Source: Croceitalea marina
GTDB lineage: Bacteria > Bacteroidota > Bacteroidia > Flavobacteriales > Flavobacteriaceae
Assembly (NCBI RefSeq): GCF_042684265.1
Contig: NZ_JBHULB010000007.1
Coordinates: forward strand, 124,001 to 188,000
Length of the DNA stretch: 64,000 nt
Direction: 5' to 3'
Part shown: positions 35,291 to 45,592 of the stretch, piece after piece
How positions within the stretch are numbered: the stretch's first letter is position 1
How the letters are laid out: every line of letters begins with the position of its first letter
Notes under the pieces: model-generated
Seen by the model: only the letters and a program-made list of their open reading frames with translations
The model's database searches: none
Told to the model about the DNA's origin: nothing
Position numbers and translations under genes: made by a program

Positions 35291-38200
35291 ATGAAAAAAT
35301 CAATCATAGGTACGTTTTTCAAATTGAAAAACGCATATAAATTTGATCTCAAAATGAAAATTACCACTTTACTGCTAGTTATATCATTGTTTGAGATTCA
35401 TGCGAATACCTACTCTCAAAATAAAAAAATCTCGTTAAGACAGGACAACGTCTCCCTTCAAAAAGTACTGGATAAGATTGAATCCCTTTCGGATTTCAAA
35501 TTTACCTATAACCACCGAAAAGTAGATATTAACAGAAAAATAACCATAAACGTGGAGAAAAAACCTATTTCCGCAATTTTGGAAAAAATTTTTTCAGAAA
35601 CGAACATTGCTTATGTGGTACGAAAAAACTATATCGTTTTAAGGCTTAAAAAAGAAAAGGACGATCAACAACGAGTACTGTTAAAAGAACAGCAGTCCAT
35701 GACCGTTACTGGAACTGTAACCGACAAGGAAGGGGTTCCCCTCGCCGGGGTCAATATTGTAATCAAGGGTACTACAAAAGGCGTTTCCACGAATTTTGAT
35801 GGTAAATATAAGATAGTTGCCTCCGCCGGGGATATTTTGGTGTTCTCATACATCGGCTTTCAGACGGCAGAAGTTTCAGTGCAACAAGATAATGTCATTG
35901 ACTTGGAAATGGCCCCGAGTGCCAATCAACTGGACGAAGTAATCTTGACGGCAATAGGGACCAAGCAGTTAAAAGACGAAACGGGTGCAACCAGTTCATC
36001 GGTAGAACCGGAACGAATAGTAAAATCCGGGGAAACTGGGGTTATCAATGCCCTGTCAGGAAAAGTGTCCGGTCTTCGCATTGTCAGGCAGAATGGGGAT
36101 CCCGGTGCAGGTGCCAATATACAGATCAGGGGCATCAACTCCATAGAAGGAGACAGCAATCCACTCATTATCATAGATGGCATCCCTGTAAGTAATGATT
36201 CTTTTGATGATGATGGTGTAGGAGGCAGTACGAGTGTTACCCAGCAGTCGAGATTGAACGACATCAACCAGAATGATATTGAAAATGTTCAAATTTTGAA
36301 AGGAGCATCGGCTGCCGCCTTATGGGGTTCACGAGCGGCCAACGGGGTTATTTTAATTACCACAAAAGGAGGATCATTTAATAGACGTCCTACATATACC
36401 TACAGCTCTACCTATTCCTTTGACGATATATCGGTAAGGGTACCCTTGCAAGACAAGTTTGGACAAGGCCGGGGTGGTGTACGGGCATTGAACCGAACCG
36501 AATCATGGGGAGACCGTATCGCTGACCGGCCCGGAGGAGAAGATGATTTTGACACTAGCGGGGAATACTTTGTCACGCCCTCCGGCGAAATATTCTACCC
36601 GATTGCCAATAAAAACTCCAGGCAAACATTTATTGATGAAAACTTCAATGCTGTATTTAGAAACGGTACATTTCAACAACACGATTTCTCGGTTGCCGGT
36701 GGTGGCCAAAAGGCATCCTATTTCTTTAGTTACGGAATCTTGGAACAGGATGGGATCGTAAAAAATGCAGATTATAACCGTCAGAACATTAGACTGAACA
36801 CCAAAGTAAATCTCACTGATTGGTTGGATGTCCGAAACAATGTGGCCTATACCTTTACAAAATCCAACAGGATTCGAGGTGGTGGAAGTATCACCGGCCT
36901 TTATATAGGTCTTTTGAGGAACCCTGCGGATTTTGATATCAGGGGCCAAATTGGAACCTACGTCAATGATAACGGTGATGTTTTTCAGAACAGGCAGCGA
37001 TCTTATCGAAATCAGATAGGGGCCTCTAATAATGCAGGGTATAATAATCCATTATGGACAATATACGAGCAACGTAACGAAACAAAGGTAGATCGTTTTT
37101 TAATGGCTCCCGAAATAAATATTCGGGCTTCAAATTGGCTTGACTTTACACTTCGTGGAGGATTGGACTATTACTCCGATGAAAGACTACAGTTTCTGCC
37201 GATCAATACGTCCGGGGGGGCTAGGTTCGGTGATATGCGTTCAACCGTTGCGGTAAGCAAGGAGTACAATTTTGACCTTCTTATGAAAACCAAGCATGAT
37301 CTCACGCCGGACATAAATGTAAACACAACATTGGGTTTTAACTTCAATAACAGAAATAGAGCCACATCATCCATAAGATTGAGACCCTTTGTAGTAGATT
37401 CGAGACAACCTATTTCAGATTTGAATCCGGATGATGCTTCCACGAGCTGGAGCAGGAATTTACGTCAAATCCGAACCAATAGAGGTTATGCGCTGGTCAG
37501 TTTTGGCTTGTTCGACCAGTTGTTCGTCAATGCATCTGCCTCTTTAGAGGCATCTTCTACCATTGAAGGGGCATTCTTTTATCCTTCCGTGGATATGGCA
37601 TGGCAATTCAGCGACCTTTTTGAAAGTGACGAGCAATTTTTCGGAAAATTGAGGGCATCGTGGGGAAAAGTGGGGATACAACCAGGACCATATCGTTTTG
37701 AGACCTTGGCCACAACAGGCTTTACAGACTTTGGAGGGGCTTTTGAAGTCTCAGATGTTCAAGGAAACCGAAACCTTAGACCAGAAATAAAAACGGAATA
37801 TGAAATTGGGGCCGATTTACGATTCTTTAAGAACAGGTTGAACCTAGGGGTCACCTATTATGAAAATGAAATAGATGACATTCTGTTCGAGGTCAAGACC
37901 AATCCCAGTTCGGGTTTCAATAACAGTTACCGTAATGCGGGAATCATAGAAAACAAAGGCTGGGAAATAGACCTTACCGGCAAGATCATCGAAAAAAAGG
38001 ATTTTTCATTATCATTCAATGCGAATTTCAACAACAACGAAAATCTGGTGGTAGATATATTCGGTGCCGAGACGGTGGATATCGGTGGTACTTCCAAAGC
38101 TGTCAAAGGATTCCCAATGAGTTCCTTTTGGTTGCCCGCATCCGTGCTGAACGAAGACGGTACCCGTGCCTTGGATGAAAATGGATTTCCTGAAGTAGAT

Positions 38201-38800
38201 ACCCAAAGGCGGGTGATAGGGGATCCCAACCCCGATTGGAGAGGGGGCGCAGGCATGCAACTGAATTTTAAGGGCTTTGATTTTAGTTTTCTTTTTGAGC
38301 ATTCACAAGGTGGAGATTTCATTAATAGGGGAAAAATTGTGATGTATGGTTTCGGTACCCATGCCGATGTGGGCAATGAGGTTACCCTCACTGAAGACCT
38401 TGTTAATGTAAATGGCGATGTCTTTGCCGCAGGAACAACCGTAAGAGGAAATATCGCCGATTTTGGGGCGGGTAATGTATTGCTCGATGAATCCTTTTAT
38501 AGAACACGGGGCGGAGGTCTGGGGTTCAACAAACTCAACGACCTTTATATTGAGGATGCCACATGGACTAAACTTCGGAACGTGACCTTAGGATATACAT
38601 TCGATAGGAACAGGTACAAAAACTTTCCCTTAAAAAGTTTAAGGGTATCCTTGACAGGAAGAGATCTTATCTTATGGACCGACATTGTCGGCTCAGATCC
38701 CGAAACCAGTTATTACGGTATTAGCAATGCGTCAGGCATGGACTATTTCACCAATCCTTCAACGCGTTCGGTTCTCTTTAACGTAACGGCCACATTTTAA
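35291..38800 (+). CDS. SusC/RagA TonB-linked transporter with STN domain (module 2)
   Basis: 1169 residues. A signal peptide (MKITTLLLVISLFEI at about 22-36) is followed by an STN domain (SLQKVLDKIESLSDFKFTYN), a CarboxypepD_reg domain (GTTKGVSTNFDGKYKIVASA), a plug with IIDGIPVSNDSFDD and KGASAAALWGSRAANGVI, and a long barrel with aromatic C-terminus (VLFNVTATF). It pairs with the SusD-like protein encoded 25 bp downstream and with the FecR/ECF pair upstream. Its substrate is unknown; the genes behind it (peptidase, amidohydrolases, amino-acid symporter) favour a peptide-like compound over a glycan. Confidence 0.93.
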   Translation: MKKSIIGTFFKLKNAYKFDLKMKITTLLLVISLFEIHANTYSQNKKISLRQDNVSLQKVLDKIESLSDFKFTYNHRKVDINRKITINVEKKPISAILEKIFSETNIAYVVRKNYIVLRLKKEKDDQQRVLLKEQQSMTVTGTVTDKEGVPLAGVNIVIKGTTKGVSTNFDGKYKIVASAGDILVFSYIGFQTAEVSVQQDNVIDLEMAPSANQLDEVILTAIGTKQLKDETGATSSSVEPERIVKSGETGVINALSGKVSGLRIVRQNGDPGAGANIQIRGINSIEGDSNPLIIIDGIPVSNDSFDDDGVGGSTSVTQQSRLNDINQNDIENVQILKGASAAALWGSRAANGVILITTKGGSFNRRPTYTYSSTYSFDDISVRVPLQDKFGQGRGGVRALNRTESWGDRIADRPGGEDDFDTSGEYFVTPSGEIFYPIANKNSRQTFIDENFNAVFRNGTFQQHDFSVAGGGQKASYFFSYGILEQDGIVKNADYNRQNIRLNTKVNLTDWLDVRNNVAYTFTKSNRIRGGGSITGLYIGLLRNPADFDIRGQIGTYVNDNGDVFQNRQRSYRNQIGASNNAGYNNPLWTIYEQRNETKVDRFLMAPEINIRASNWLDFTLRGGLDYYSDERLQFLPINTSGGARFGDMRSTVAVSKEYNFDLLMKTKHDLTPDINVNTTLGFNFNNRNRATSSIRLRPFVVDSRQPISDLNPDDASTSWSRNLRQIRTNRGYALVSFGLFDQLFVNASASLEASSTIEGAFFYPSVDMAWQFSDLFESDEQFFGKLRASWGKVGIQPGPYRFETLATTGFTDFGGAFEVSDVQGNRNLRPEIKTEYEIGADLRFFKNRLNLGVTYYENEIDDILFEVKTNPSSGFNNSYRNAGIIENKGWEIDLTGKIIEKKDFSLSFNANFNNNENLVVDIFGAETVDIGGTSKAVKGFPMSSFWLPASVLNEDGTRALDENGFPEVDTQRRVIGDPNPDWRGGAGMQLNFKGFDFSFLFEHSQGGDFINRGKIVMYGFGTHADVGNEVTLTEDLVNVNGDVFAAGTTVRGNIADFGAGNVLLDESFYRTRGGGLGFNKLNDLYIEDATWTKLRNVTLGYTFDRNRYKNFPLKSLRVSLTGRDLILWTDIVGSDPETSYYGISNASGMDYFTNPSTRSVLFNVTATF

Positions 38801-38825
38801 TCCACGAACACTAAAACAGTATAAA

Positions 38826-40229
38826 ATGAAAACAAAATATAAAACCCATATCATCCTATTATTATTTTTCACCTCCCTTTTTATCGGATGCGAAGAATTG
38901 GTGGATGGTATTAACGAAAACCCCAACAGTTTTACATTAGACGAATTGGATCCGGGACTTTTCTTAAATGGTGCGGAACTCAATTCAATAAATATTTTAT
39001 TAGGTTCCACAAGTCGTATGGCAGGCTATTGGTCTGGGCAATTAATCGGGTTTGACCAAACCGAGCTAGAGCGATTTAATTACAATGTTACTTTTACGGA
39101 TTTTGACTGGAATGGATACCAAGGAATTTTGACCCCGGTAAGGGAAATCAGATCGCGTACGCCCGACAATAATCTATATCAGGGTATCACGCGGGTTTTG
39201 GAAGCACAGATTATAGGAAACTATGCCTCGATGTATGGAGACATCGTTTATTCCAACGCCCTGAAAGATGTTCTCAACCCTGAATTCGATAACCAAGCAG
39301 AGGTTTTTGGGTCTTTGCAGGAATTGTTGGATGAGGCCATAAACAGTCTGTCAAATGTGGGGCCACAAGATGTTGTTTTGGAAGATTTTCTGTTCAATGG
39401 CAATGCCACGAAATGGCTGCAGTCCGCTTGGACCTTGAAAGCGAGGTTCTATATGCTGACCCGGCAATATGATTTGGCCTATGCAGCGGCACAGAACGGA
39501 ATAGCATCACAGGACAACAGTATGATCTTTGTTCCCTTGGATCTTGAGGACGTGACCAGCACAAAAAACAAATTTTGGATATTGCTTAACAACACGCCTA
39601 GTGTGGGAACTGGAAACAGTTACCTTGTCCAGCTTTTGGATCCGTCCAGTGGTATTTCGAGAAACAATACAAAAACCGATGAAACTGCCAGGTTACGGTA
39701 CTATACCATCAACGAGAACGACCCCGACGGTAATTTGGGTATCGCCAATGAACTGGAACCACAACCCTTGATCACCTATAAAGAGAATATATTGATCTTG
39801 GCCGAGGCCGGTGCCCGTACCCAAGGTTTCAATGTCGGTCTGGGCCATCTGAACTCATGGCGGTCCCAACTGGCCACTGGTGATTTTTTCAATGCCAGTG
39901 TTGCGGGGGAACCCATTTTATACGATGCCTACACCGGTGCTGATTTTGGCCCGGGCGGTATAGAAAACCCTGACAATATAGATACGGACACTGCATTACT
40001 TCGTGAGATTGTAGAAGAACGATACGTAACGGGCTTTACCACCTTCATGCCGTTCGACGATGCCAGAAGGTTGCGTAGGGAGAATGCCGTGGCGGTACCT
40101 TTTCCAAATAATACAACCACCGCCCCAGGAAGGGTAGAACGGTTTTTGTACCCAGAGGATGAAGTTCTAGCCAACACAAGCGTGCCAGATGATCCAGGTC
40201 TTTTTGCGCCAAATCCCATTAATCAATAA
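38826..40229 (+). CDS. SusD/RagB-like lipoprotein, SusD-like_2 type (module 2)
   Basis: 467 residues. The lipobox is LFIGC (Cys about residue 22), followed by EELVDGINENPNSF, the usual beginning of the SusD-like_2 group. Helical repeats around 190-220 (WTLKARFYMLTRQYDLAYAA) and the end (EEVLAN-type, GRVERFLYPEDE) also fit that group, which is often linked to non-glycan substrates. It forms a pair with the SusC-like transporter 25 bp upstream, and a duplicated HMA protein follows after 30 bp. Confidence 0.9.
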   Translation: MKTKYKTHIILLLFFTSLFIGCEELVDGINENPNSFTLDELDPGLFLNGAELNSINILLGSTSRMAGYWSGQLIGFDQTELERFNYNVTFTDFDWNGYQGILTPVREIRSRTPDNNLYQGITRVLEAQIIGNYASMYGDIVYSNALKDVLNPEFDNQAEVFGSLQELLDEAINSLSNVGPQDVVLEDFLFNGNATKWLQSAWTLKARFYMLTRQYDLAYAAAQNGIASQDNSMIFVPLDLEDVTSTKNKFWILLNNTPSVGTGNSYLVQLLDPSSGISRNNTKTDETARLRYYTINENDPDGNLGIANELEPQPLITYKENILILAEAGARTQGFNVGLGHLNSWRSQLATGDFFNASVAGEPILYDAYTGADFGPGGIENPDNIDTDTALLREIVEERYVTGFTTFMPFDDARRLRRENAVAVPFPNNTTTAPGRVERFLYPEDEVLANTSVPDDPGLFAPNPINQ

Positions 40230-40259
40230 TAAATATCAATTTTCTTAAAATTAAATTCA

Positions 40260-40901
40260 ATGAAAAAGCAAGTAAAAAATTTTATGCTACTAATGTTTAC
40301 CCTTTGTGCTGTATCCCTTGGTAATGCCCAAGAGAAATCGACAGAATTCGAGGTATTGGGCAACTGCAATGGCTGCAAAAAACGTATCGAGAAAGCAGCT
40401 AACTCAATAGAAGGTGTGGCCAGCGCCTCGTGGAACAAGGACAGCAAAATAATAGAGGTGGCGTATGATTCGGAAAAGACCTCATTGGAAGATATATCCA
40501 AGGCCATAAACGAAGTAGGCCACGATACAAAATTTGGGAAAGCAAGCGATAGCGCCTATGATGCCTTACCGGGCTGTTGCCAGTATGATAGGGAAGGTCC
40601 TGATAATTCAAAAGCTTCCAAAGAAGAGGCCGTAGCTTCTTTTAGTTTTATGGTTTCCGGTAATTGCGGTATGTGCAAAAAACGTATTGAAAAAGCGGCC
40701 AAAGGCGTGACGGGCGTAATCGAAGCGAACTGGGATAAAGAGACCAAGGTTGTCAATATCAAGGTTTCGGATGAAAGCACGACAAGGGATATGGTTTCGG
40801 AAGCAATCTCCGGTGTAGGCCACGATACCGAATTTCATAAGGCCGAAGCGTCAATATATAATGACTTACCGGGCTGTTGCCAGTATGATAGGGTGCAATA
40901 A
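40260..40901 (+). CDS. Exported protein with two HMA repeats and CCQYD motifs
   Basis: 213 residues. A signal peptide (cleaved near GNAQ) is followed by two copies of one unit exactly 100 residues apart. Each unit has an HMA metal-binding loop (GNCNGCKKRIEKA with C36/C39; GNCGMCKKRIEKA with C136/C139) and ends in LPGCCQYDR (C106/C107, C206/C207). HMA domains usually carry Cu(I) between proteins. The extra CC pair after each domain could be a second site or a disulphide. It lies 30 bp after susD, which suggests that metal handling is part of this uptake system. I know no named family with this arrangement. Confidence 0.85.
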   Translation: MKKQVKNFMLLMFTLCAVSLGNAQEKSTEFEVLGNCNGCKKRIEKAANSIEGVASASWNKDSKIIEVAYDSEKTSLEDISKAINEVGHDTKFGKASDSAYDALPGCCQYDREGPDNSKASKEEAVASFSFMVSGNCGMCKKRIEKAAKGVTGVIEANWDKETKVVNIKVSDESTTRDMVSEAISGVGHDTEFHKAEASIYNDLPGCCQYDRVQ

Positions 40902-40914
40902 ACATTTTAAACTT

Positions 40915-41032
40915 AGGGCTGTTCGCATTATTCGAATCATGACAGGACCGGATTGGAAGAAAAATTTAGCGTTAGTTTTCCTTGTTTGAGTTAGTCGATC
41001 CCGTTCTGGGTCAATAATGTTAGAACAGCCCT
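40915..41032. repeat. 118-bp imperfect palindrome between HMA and PLP genes
   Basis: The ends AGGGCTGTTC (from 40915) and GAACAGCCCT (to 41032) are perfectly complementary over 10 bases. A CATTATT/AATAATG match continues inward, and the interior keeps partial complementarity (GAC-AG-AC-GGAT against GATC-CGTTCT-GGGTC). A short T-run follows the right end. It could be an attenuator/terminator inside the gene cluster or a small non-autonomous element. Confidence 0.5.
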
Positions 41033-41047
41033 TTTTATCACAAAAGG

Positions 41048-42529
41048 ATGGTCGAAGAAAAAACAACTGCCCTTGAAACCTATTTCCAGGGTTTTAGAAG
41101 GGATATCATAGGGGTTACCCATGAAATAGAGACCCCATATGGAAAAAAACCGCTGGTCTACGCGGATTGGATCGCCAGCGGTCGGCTCTACGCCCCGATA
41201 GAGGATATCATGCGCAACAGCATCGGACCTATGGTCGGCAATACCCATTCGGAAAGCTCGCAAACCGGTAAATTGATGACCCATTTGTATGAAACGGCCA
41301 AGCAGCTTATTAAGGGGCATGTGAATGCATCAGACGAAGATGTCATCATTACGACGGACACGGGCATGACCGGTGTTCTCTGTAAGTTTCAACGGATTCT
41401 AGGTCTTAAGGTTCCCGAAAAACTTTCGCATTTGTTGGAAATATCCGAAAGCGAACGTCCCGTAGTTTTTCTGACCCATATGGAGCATCACTCCAATCAA
41501 ACCACTTGGCTGGAGACCATTGCAGATGTGGTGGTTCTGGAACCTTCGGAAGGATTGTTCGTAGATGCGAAAAAGCTTGAACAACAACTGGATAAATATA
41601 AGGACCGCAAATTAAAAATAGGCTCCTTTACCGCCTGCTCGAATGTAACCGGGGTAAGTGCCCCCTACTACGAACTGGCAGAGATCATGCATGAACACGG
41701 CGGATTTTGCTTCGTGGATTTTGCGGCCTCCGCACCCTACGTCGATATGGATATGCATCCCAAAAAAGAATCCCAAAGGTTGGATGCCATCTTCTTTTCG
41801 CCCCATAAATTCCTGGGAGGTCCCGGAAGTTCCGGTGTCTTGGTCTTTAGTAAAAACCTATACAAAAACCGTATCCCCGATAATCCCGGTGGAGGAACGG
41901 TAACCTGGACCAATCCTTGGGGCGGACATCATTTTTTTGAGAGTGTCGAGGCCCGTGAAGACGGTGGTACGCCCGGATTTCTCCAAACCATGAGAACGGT
42001 GTTGGCAATTAAGTTGAAGGAAAAAATGGGAGTTGAAAAAATCCGCCAACGCGAAAATGAATTGGTACGCAAATGTTTTGAAGGACTTCATAAAATTAGG
42101 GGAATACAAATATTGGCAAAAGAAGTACGGTACAGGTTGGGGGTCTTTTCCTTCTATTTTGAAGATGTACACTACAATTTGGCCGTAAAACTTTTGAACG
42201 ACCGATATGGAATACAAGTACGGGGCGGTTGTTCCTGTGCAGGTACGTATGGCCATTTGTTGCTCAACGTTAGCAAAGAAGAATCCAAAAGGATAACGGA
42301 TCAAATAGATGAAGGTGTCCTTGCCGAAAAGCCGGGTTGGGTAAGGGTGTCGCTGCATCCGACCATGACCAATGATGAGCTGGACTATATTCTCAATGCA
42401 ATCAGAGAGATTTCGGAGCATGGAAAGGAATGGTCGAGGGAATATCGGTACAATGCAAACAAGAATGAGTTTTACCACATCCAAGAAAAATCGGAAAACC
42501 CCAACCTGACCGATTGGTTCAGCCTATAA
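41048..42529 (+). CDS. Class-V aminotransferase-fold PLP enzyme (cysteine desulfurase-like)
   Basis: 493 residues, cytoplasmic. The PLP lysine is K254 in SPHKFLGGPGSSG, the cofactor aspartate lies in FCFVDFAASAP (D224), and a CSCAG loop (C395/C397) is in the position of the SufS-type catalytic cysteine. It is about 80 residues longer than SufS and has an extra GGGTVTWTNPWGGHHF segment. Reactions in this fold include desulfuration, selenocysteine lyase and amino-acid C-S or N chemistry, and none can be fixed from sequence. No suf/isc genes are nearby; instead it heads a tight run of hydrolase and transport genes, which favours a catabolic role. Confidence 0.85.
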   Translation: MVEEKTTALETYFQGFRRDIIGVTHEIETPYGKKPLVYADWIASGRLYAPIEDIMRNSIGPMVGNTHSESSQTGKLMTHLYETAKQLIKGHVNASDEDVIITTDTGMTGVLCKFQRILGLKVPEKLSHLLEISESERPVVFLTHMEHHSNQTTWLETIADVVVLEPSEGLFVDAKKLEQQLDKYKDRKLKIGSFTACSNVTGVSAPYYELAEIMHEHGGFCFVDFAASAPYVDMDMHPKKESQRLDAIFFSPHKFLGGPGSSGVLVFSKNLYKNRIPDNPGGGTVTWTNPWGGHHFFESVEAREDGGTPGFLQTMRTVLAIKLKEKMGVEKIRQRENELVRKCFEGLHKIRGIQILAKEVRYRLGVFSFYFEDVHYNLAVKLLNDRYGIQVRGGCSCAGTYGHLLLNVSKEESKRITDQIDEGVLAEKPGWVRVSLHPTMTNDELDYILNAIREISEHGKEWSREYRYNANKNEFYHIQEKSENPNLTDWFSL

Positions 42530-42549
42530 TCCATGAATACTATATTTAT

Positions 42550-45500
42550 ATGAAATTGAGATACTTTATAAAAGCTGAACGGACTTCATTGTTCTTTGCC
42601 CTGGTCTTTGGCTTTTTTTTTAACACCATGATTGGTCAGGAAACCTTTCCGAAAAACGATGTGGCAGACAAGAGGCCCGAAGCCTTTGCCCTTACCAACG
42701 CCATGATCGTCACGGCCCCTGGAGCAAAATTGGAAAACGCTACACTGTTGATTAGAAATGGTATGGTCGAAACGGTGACATCCAACGGGACGGTTCCGGA
42801 TGGCTACACGAAAATTGATATGGCCGGGCATCACATTTATCCCTCATTTATAGATATTTTCAGTACCTATGGACAGCCTGAGGTAACAAAACGGCCAAGA
42901 GGAAATCCTTACGTTAAAAAAGAACAGATACAGTCGGACACCAAGGGTGCCTATAACGCCAACGAGGCCATAAAGGCTTCCTATAAAGCGGCGGACGGAT
43001 TTGAAGTGGATACCCAGAACGCCAAAAAACTAAGGGAACAGGGGTTCGGTGCCGTAGCGAGTCTGCGCCCGGACGGTATTGCAAGGGGTACGGCCGCTTT
43101 GGTGCTTTTGGGCGACAAGCGAGAAAACCAAATGGTAGTACGGTCACAGGTTGCATCCCACTTTTCATTTGATAAGGGCAGCTCTACCCAAGATTTTCCG
43201 ATATCCCCCATGGGTTCCATTGCGCTGTTAAGACAGACCTTTTATGATGCCGCATGGTACAAGGACCTGGCTCCCAAACCTTTTACCGATCTTTCACTGG
43301 AAGCCCTGGCAAATAGCAACCCGTTACCAAAGATTTTTGAAACGAACGGTTGGTTGACTGCCTTACGGGCGGCAAAAATTGCCCAAGAATTCAATATGCG
43401 GTTCATCATCAAGGGAGGCGGTGACGAGTACCAACGTTTGGAGGAAATTAAAGCAACAAATTCCCAGTTAATAATTCCCTTGAATTTCCCCAAGACATTT
43501 GATGTAAGCAATCCGTACATCACCCAAAAAATTTCCCTGGCAGACCTCAAACATTGGGAAATGGCCCCGAGCAATCCTGCCCTTCTGGAAAAAAACGGTA
43601 TCACCTTTGCGTTTACCGCGCATCCGTCGGCCAACAGTAGTGATTTTCTTGCCAACCTCAGGAAAGCGGTCAGTTTTGGGCTAAATGAAGAAACGGCTTT
43701 GGCGGCACTGACTACCGTACCTGCCAAGATGCTGCGATCGGAAAGCAGTTTGGGTTCTTTGGAAAAGGGCAAGATCGCCAACTTTTTGATAACGGACGGA
43801 AATCTATTTAACCCTAATACGAGCGTATTGGAGAATTGGATAAGGGGAACACGACATACCCTACAACAACTTCCTATTGCCAAAATTTTGGGGACATACC
43901 GGCTTAAGCTACCCGAAGGCCGGTTCGATCTGAAACTGGAGTCCGCCAAAGGAAAATATCGGGCCCATGTCATTAACGCATCAGGGGAAAATCTCAAAGC
44001 CGATTTTTCGATTCACGGATCTATGGCAAGCCTACAATTTAGCTTGCCGAGTAAAGGAACCTATACTTTGGGCGGCTTCTATACTTTCGAAGACCAAACA
44101 GTCCTTTTTTCAGGAACGGGCAGCTTGAACTACGAAAATGAATGGAGTTGGAGCGCACGGAAGATTTCCCCCTTAAAAGAGACTATCAATGACAATGATT
44201 TGATCGATAGACGAATCAGCGGAAATATTGTTTATCCATTTATGGCCTATGGAAATACAGAGAAAATTAGGCCAGAAAGACTACTTATCAAAAACACCAA
44301 TGTATGGACCAACGAAGACATCGGCGTGTTGGAGAATATGGACGTATTGGTAACCAATGGTAAAATTGAGCGCATCGGAACAAATCTGGAAGACACCACT
44401 GCCAAAAGAATCGATGGTACAGGTAAACACCTTACCCCGGGCATCATTGATGAACATTCGCATATTGCCATCAGTGCGGTCAACGACATTGCGGCCAACT
44501 CCGGTATGGTACGTATGGGGGACGTCATCGATTCCGAAGATATAAGTATATACAGGGCGTTGGCCGGGGGTGTGGTGGCCGCCCATATTTTGCACGGGTC
44601 GTCCGACCCCATAGGAGGGCAGTCCGCACTGATCAAATTAAAATGGGGAGAAAACCCTGAAAATCTAAAAATTAGCAAAGCGTCACCCTTTATAAAATTT
44701 GCCCTTGGCGAAAACCCCAAGCGTTCCAAAAGTGCTCCGTCCCTACGTTTTCCGAGGAGCCTTATGGGTCTGGAACAATTCTACACCAATGCCTTCGTCG
44801 AGGCCCTGGACTATAAAAAAGAATGGAATGCCTACAACGGATCGGGGAAAAAACAAAGAACATCGGTTTCCGCTCCTAGAACGGATATCCTTAAGCAGAC
44901 CATGCTGGAAATTGTAGAAGGGAATCGCTTTATCTCGTGCCATTCCTATCAAGAAAAGGAAATGCTCATGTTGATGGATGTAGCCGACAGGTTCGGTTTT
45001 ACGGTCAATACGTTTACCCATGCCTTGGAAGGTCATCGCATTGCCGATAAAATGGCCGCTCACGGGGTCGGCGGTAGTACATTTTCCGACAAATGGAATT
45101 TTAAGTGGGAAACCCGAAACGCCATTCCGTACAATGCGGTTATTATGCATCGGGAAGGAGTGACAACGGCCATTAATTCCGACAGCAGGGAAACCATTAG
45201 GCACCTGAACCACGAAGCGGCCAAATCGATGAAGTATGGGGGAATGAGTGCCGAGGATGCCCTTAAACTGATTACCCTTAACCCCGCCAAACTGTTGCAT
45301 TTAGATAAAACGATGGGCAGTATCAAAGAGGGCAAATCCGCCGATCTGGTCCTATGGTCCGGCCCACCGCTTTCTATCTATGCAAAACCGGAAAAGACCA
45401 TTGTTGAAGGTGCCATTTATTTTGATATGGATAGGGATCTTAAGCTCAGGGCCGAAATCAAAAAGGAAAGAGCACGAATCATCCAACTTATGCGCTCTGA

Positions 45501-45579
45501 AAAAGGGACGGCCAAAGCTGAACAAAAAATATCCACCACGAAGCCTGAATTTCATTGTGAGTATCTGGGCGAAGAGTAA
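42550..45579 (+). CDS. Exported tandem amidohydrolase (degenerate N-half, intact C-half)
   Basis: 1009 residues from ATG 42550, chosen because it places a signal peptide at the start; the 12 residues before it overlap the previous gene. Both halves carry a metal-dependent amidohydrolase fold ending in GSLEKGKIANFLI and GSIKEGKSADLVLW. The C-half keeps metal ligands: DEHSHIAIS, SCHSYQEKE, THALEGH and INSDS. The N-half has PSFIDIFSTYGQP where HxH is expected, so it probably cannot bind the binuclear centre. Imidazolonepropionase/dipeptidase-like hydrolysis of a cyclic or amide bond in the periplasm is likely. A second, separate amidohydrolase follows after 13 bp. Confidence 0.85.
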   Translation: MKLRYFIKAERTSLFFALVFGFFFNTMIGQETFPKNDVADKRPEAFALTNAMIVTAPGAKLENATLLIRNGMVETVTSNGTVPDGYTKIDMAGHHIYPSFIDIFSTYGQPEVTKRPRGNPYVKKEQIQSDTKGAYNANEAIKASYKAADGFEVDTQNAKKLREQGFGAVASLRPDGIARGTAALVLLGDKRENQMVVRSQVASHFSFDKGSSTQDFPISPMGSIALLRQTFYDAAWYKDLAPKPFTDLSLEALANSNPLPKIFETNGWLTALRAAKIAQEFNMRFIIKGGGDEYQRLEEIKATNSQLIIPLNFPKTFDVSNPYITQKISLADLKHWEMAPSNPALLEKNGITFAFTAHPSANSSDFLANLRKAVSFGLNEETALAALTTVPAKMLRSESSLGSLEKGKIANFLITDGNLFNPNTSVLENWIRGTRHTLQQLPIAKILGTYRLKLPEGRFDLKLESAKGKYRAHVINASGENLKADFSIHGSMASLQFSLPSKGTYTLGGFYTFEDQTVLFSGTGSLNYENEWSWSARKISPLKETINDNDLIDRRISGNIVYPFMAYGNTEKIRPERLLIKNTNVWTNEDIGVLENMDVLVTNGKIERIGTNLEDTTAKRIDGTGKHLTPGIIDEHSHIAISAVNDIAANSGMVRMGDVIDSEDISIYRALAGGVVAAHILHGSSDPIGGQSALIKLKWGENPENLKISKASPFIKFALGENPKRSKSAPSLRFPRSLMGLEQFYTNAFVEALDYKKEWNAYNGSGKKQRTSVSAPRTDILKQTMLEIVEGNRFISCHSYQEKEMLMLMDVADRFGFTVNTFTHALEGHRIADKMAAHGVGGSTFSDKWNFKWETRNAIPYNAVIMHREGVTTAINSDSRETIRHLNHEAAKSMKYGGMSAEDALKLITLNPAKLLHLDKTMGSIKEGKSADLVLWSGPPLSIYAKPEKTIVEGAIYFDMDRDLKLRAEIKKERARIIQLMRSEKGTAKAEQKISTTKPEFHCEYLGEE

Positions 45580-45592
45580 AAAAAATGTTTAT

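Noticed and set aside
41048..42529. Assignment of the PLP enzyme as SufS of an Fe-S assembly system
   Set aside because: No suf or isc genes are adjacent, the protein is about 80 residues longer, and its operon is hydrolytic and transport-related; only the fold and the candidate Cys are supported.
45380..45592. Start of the second amidohydrolase at 45380
   Set aside because: That stretch lies inside the preceding gene in another frame; ATG 45593 gives a signal peptide and normal 13-bp spacing.
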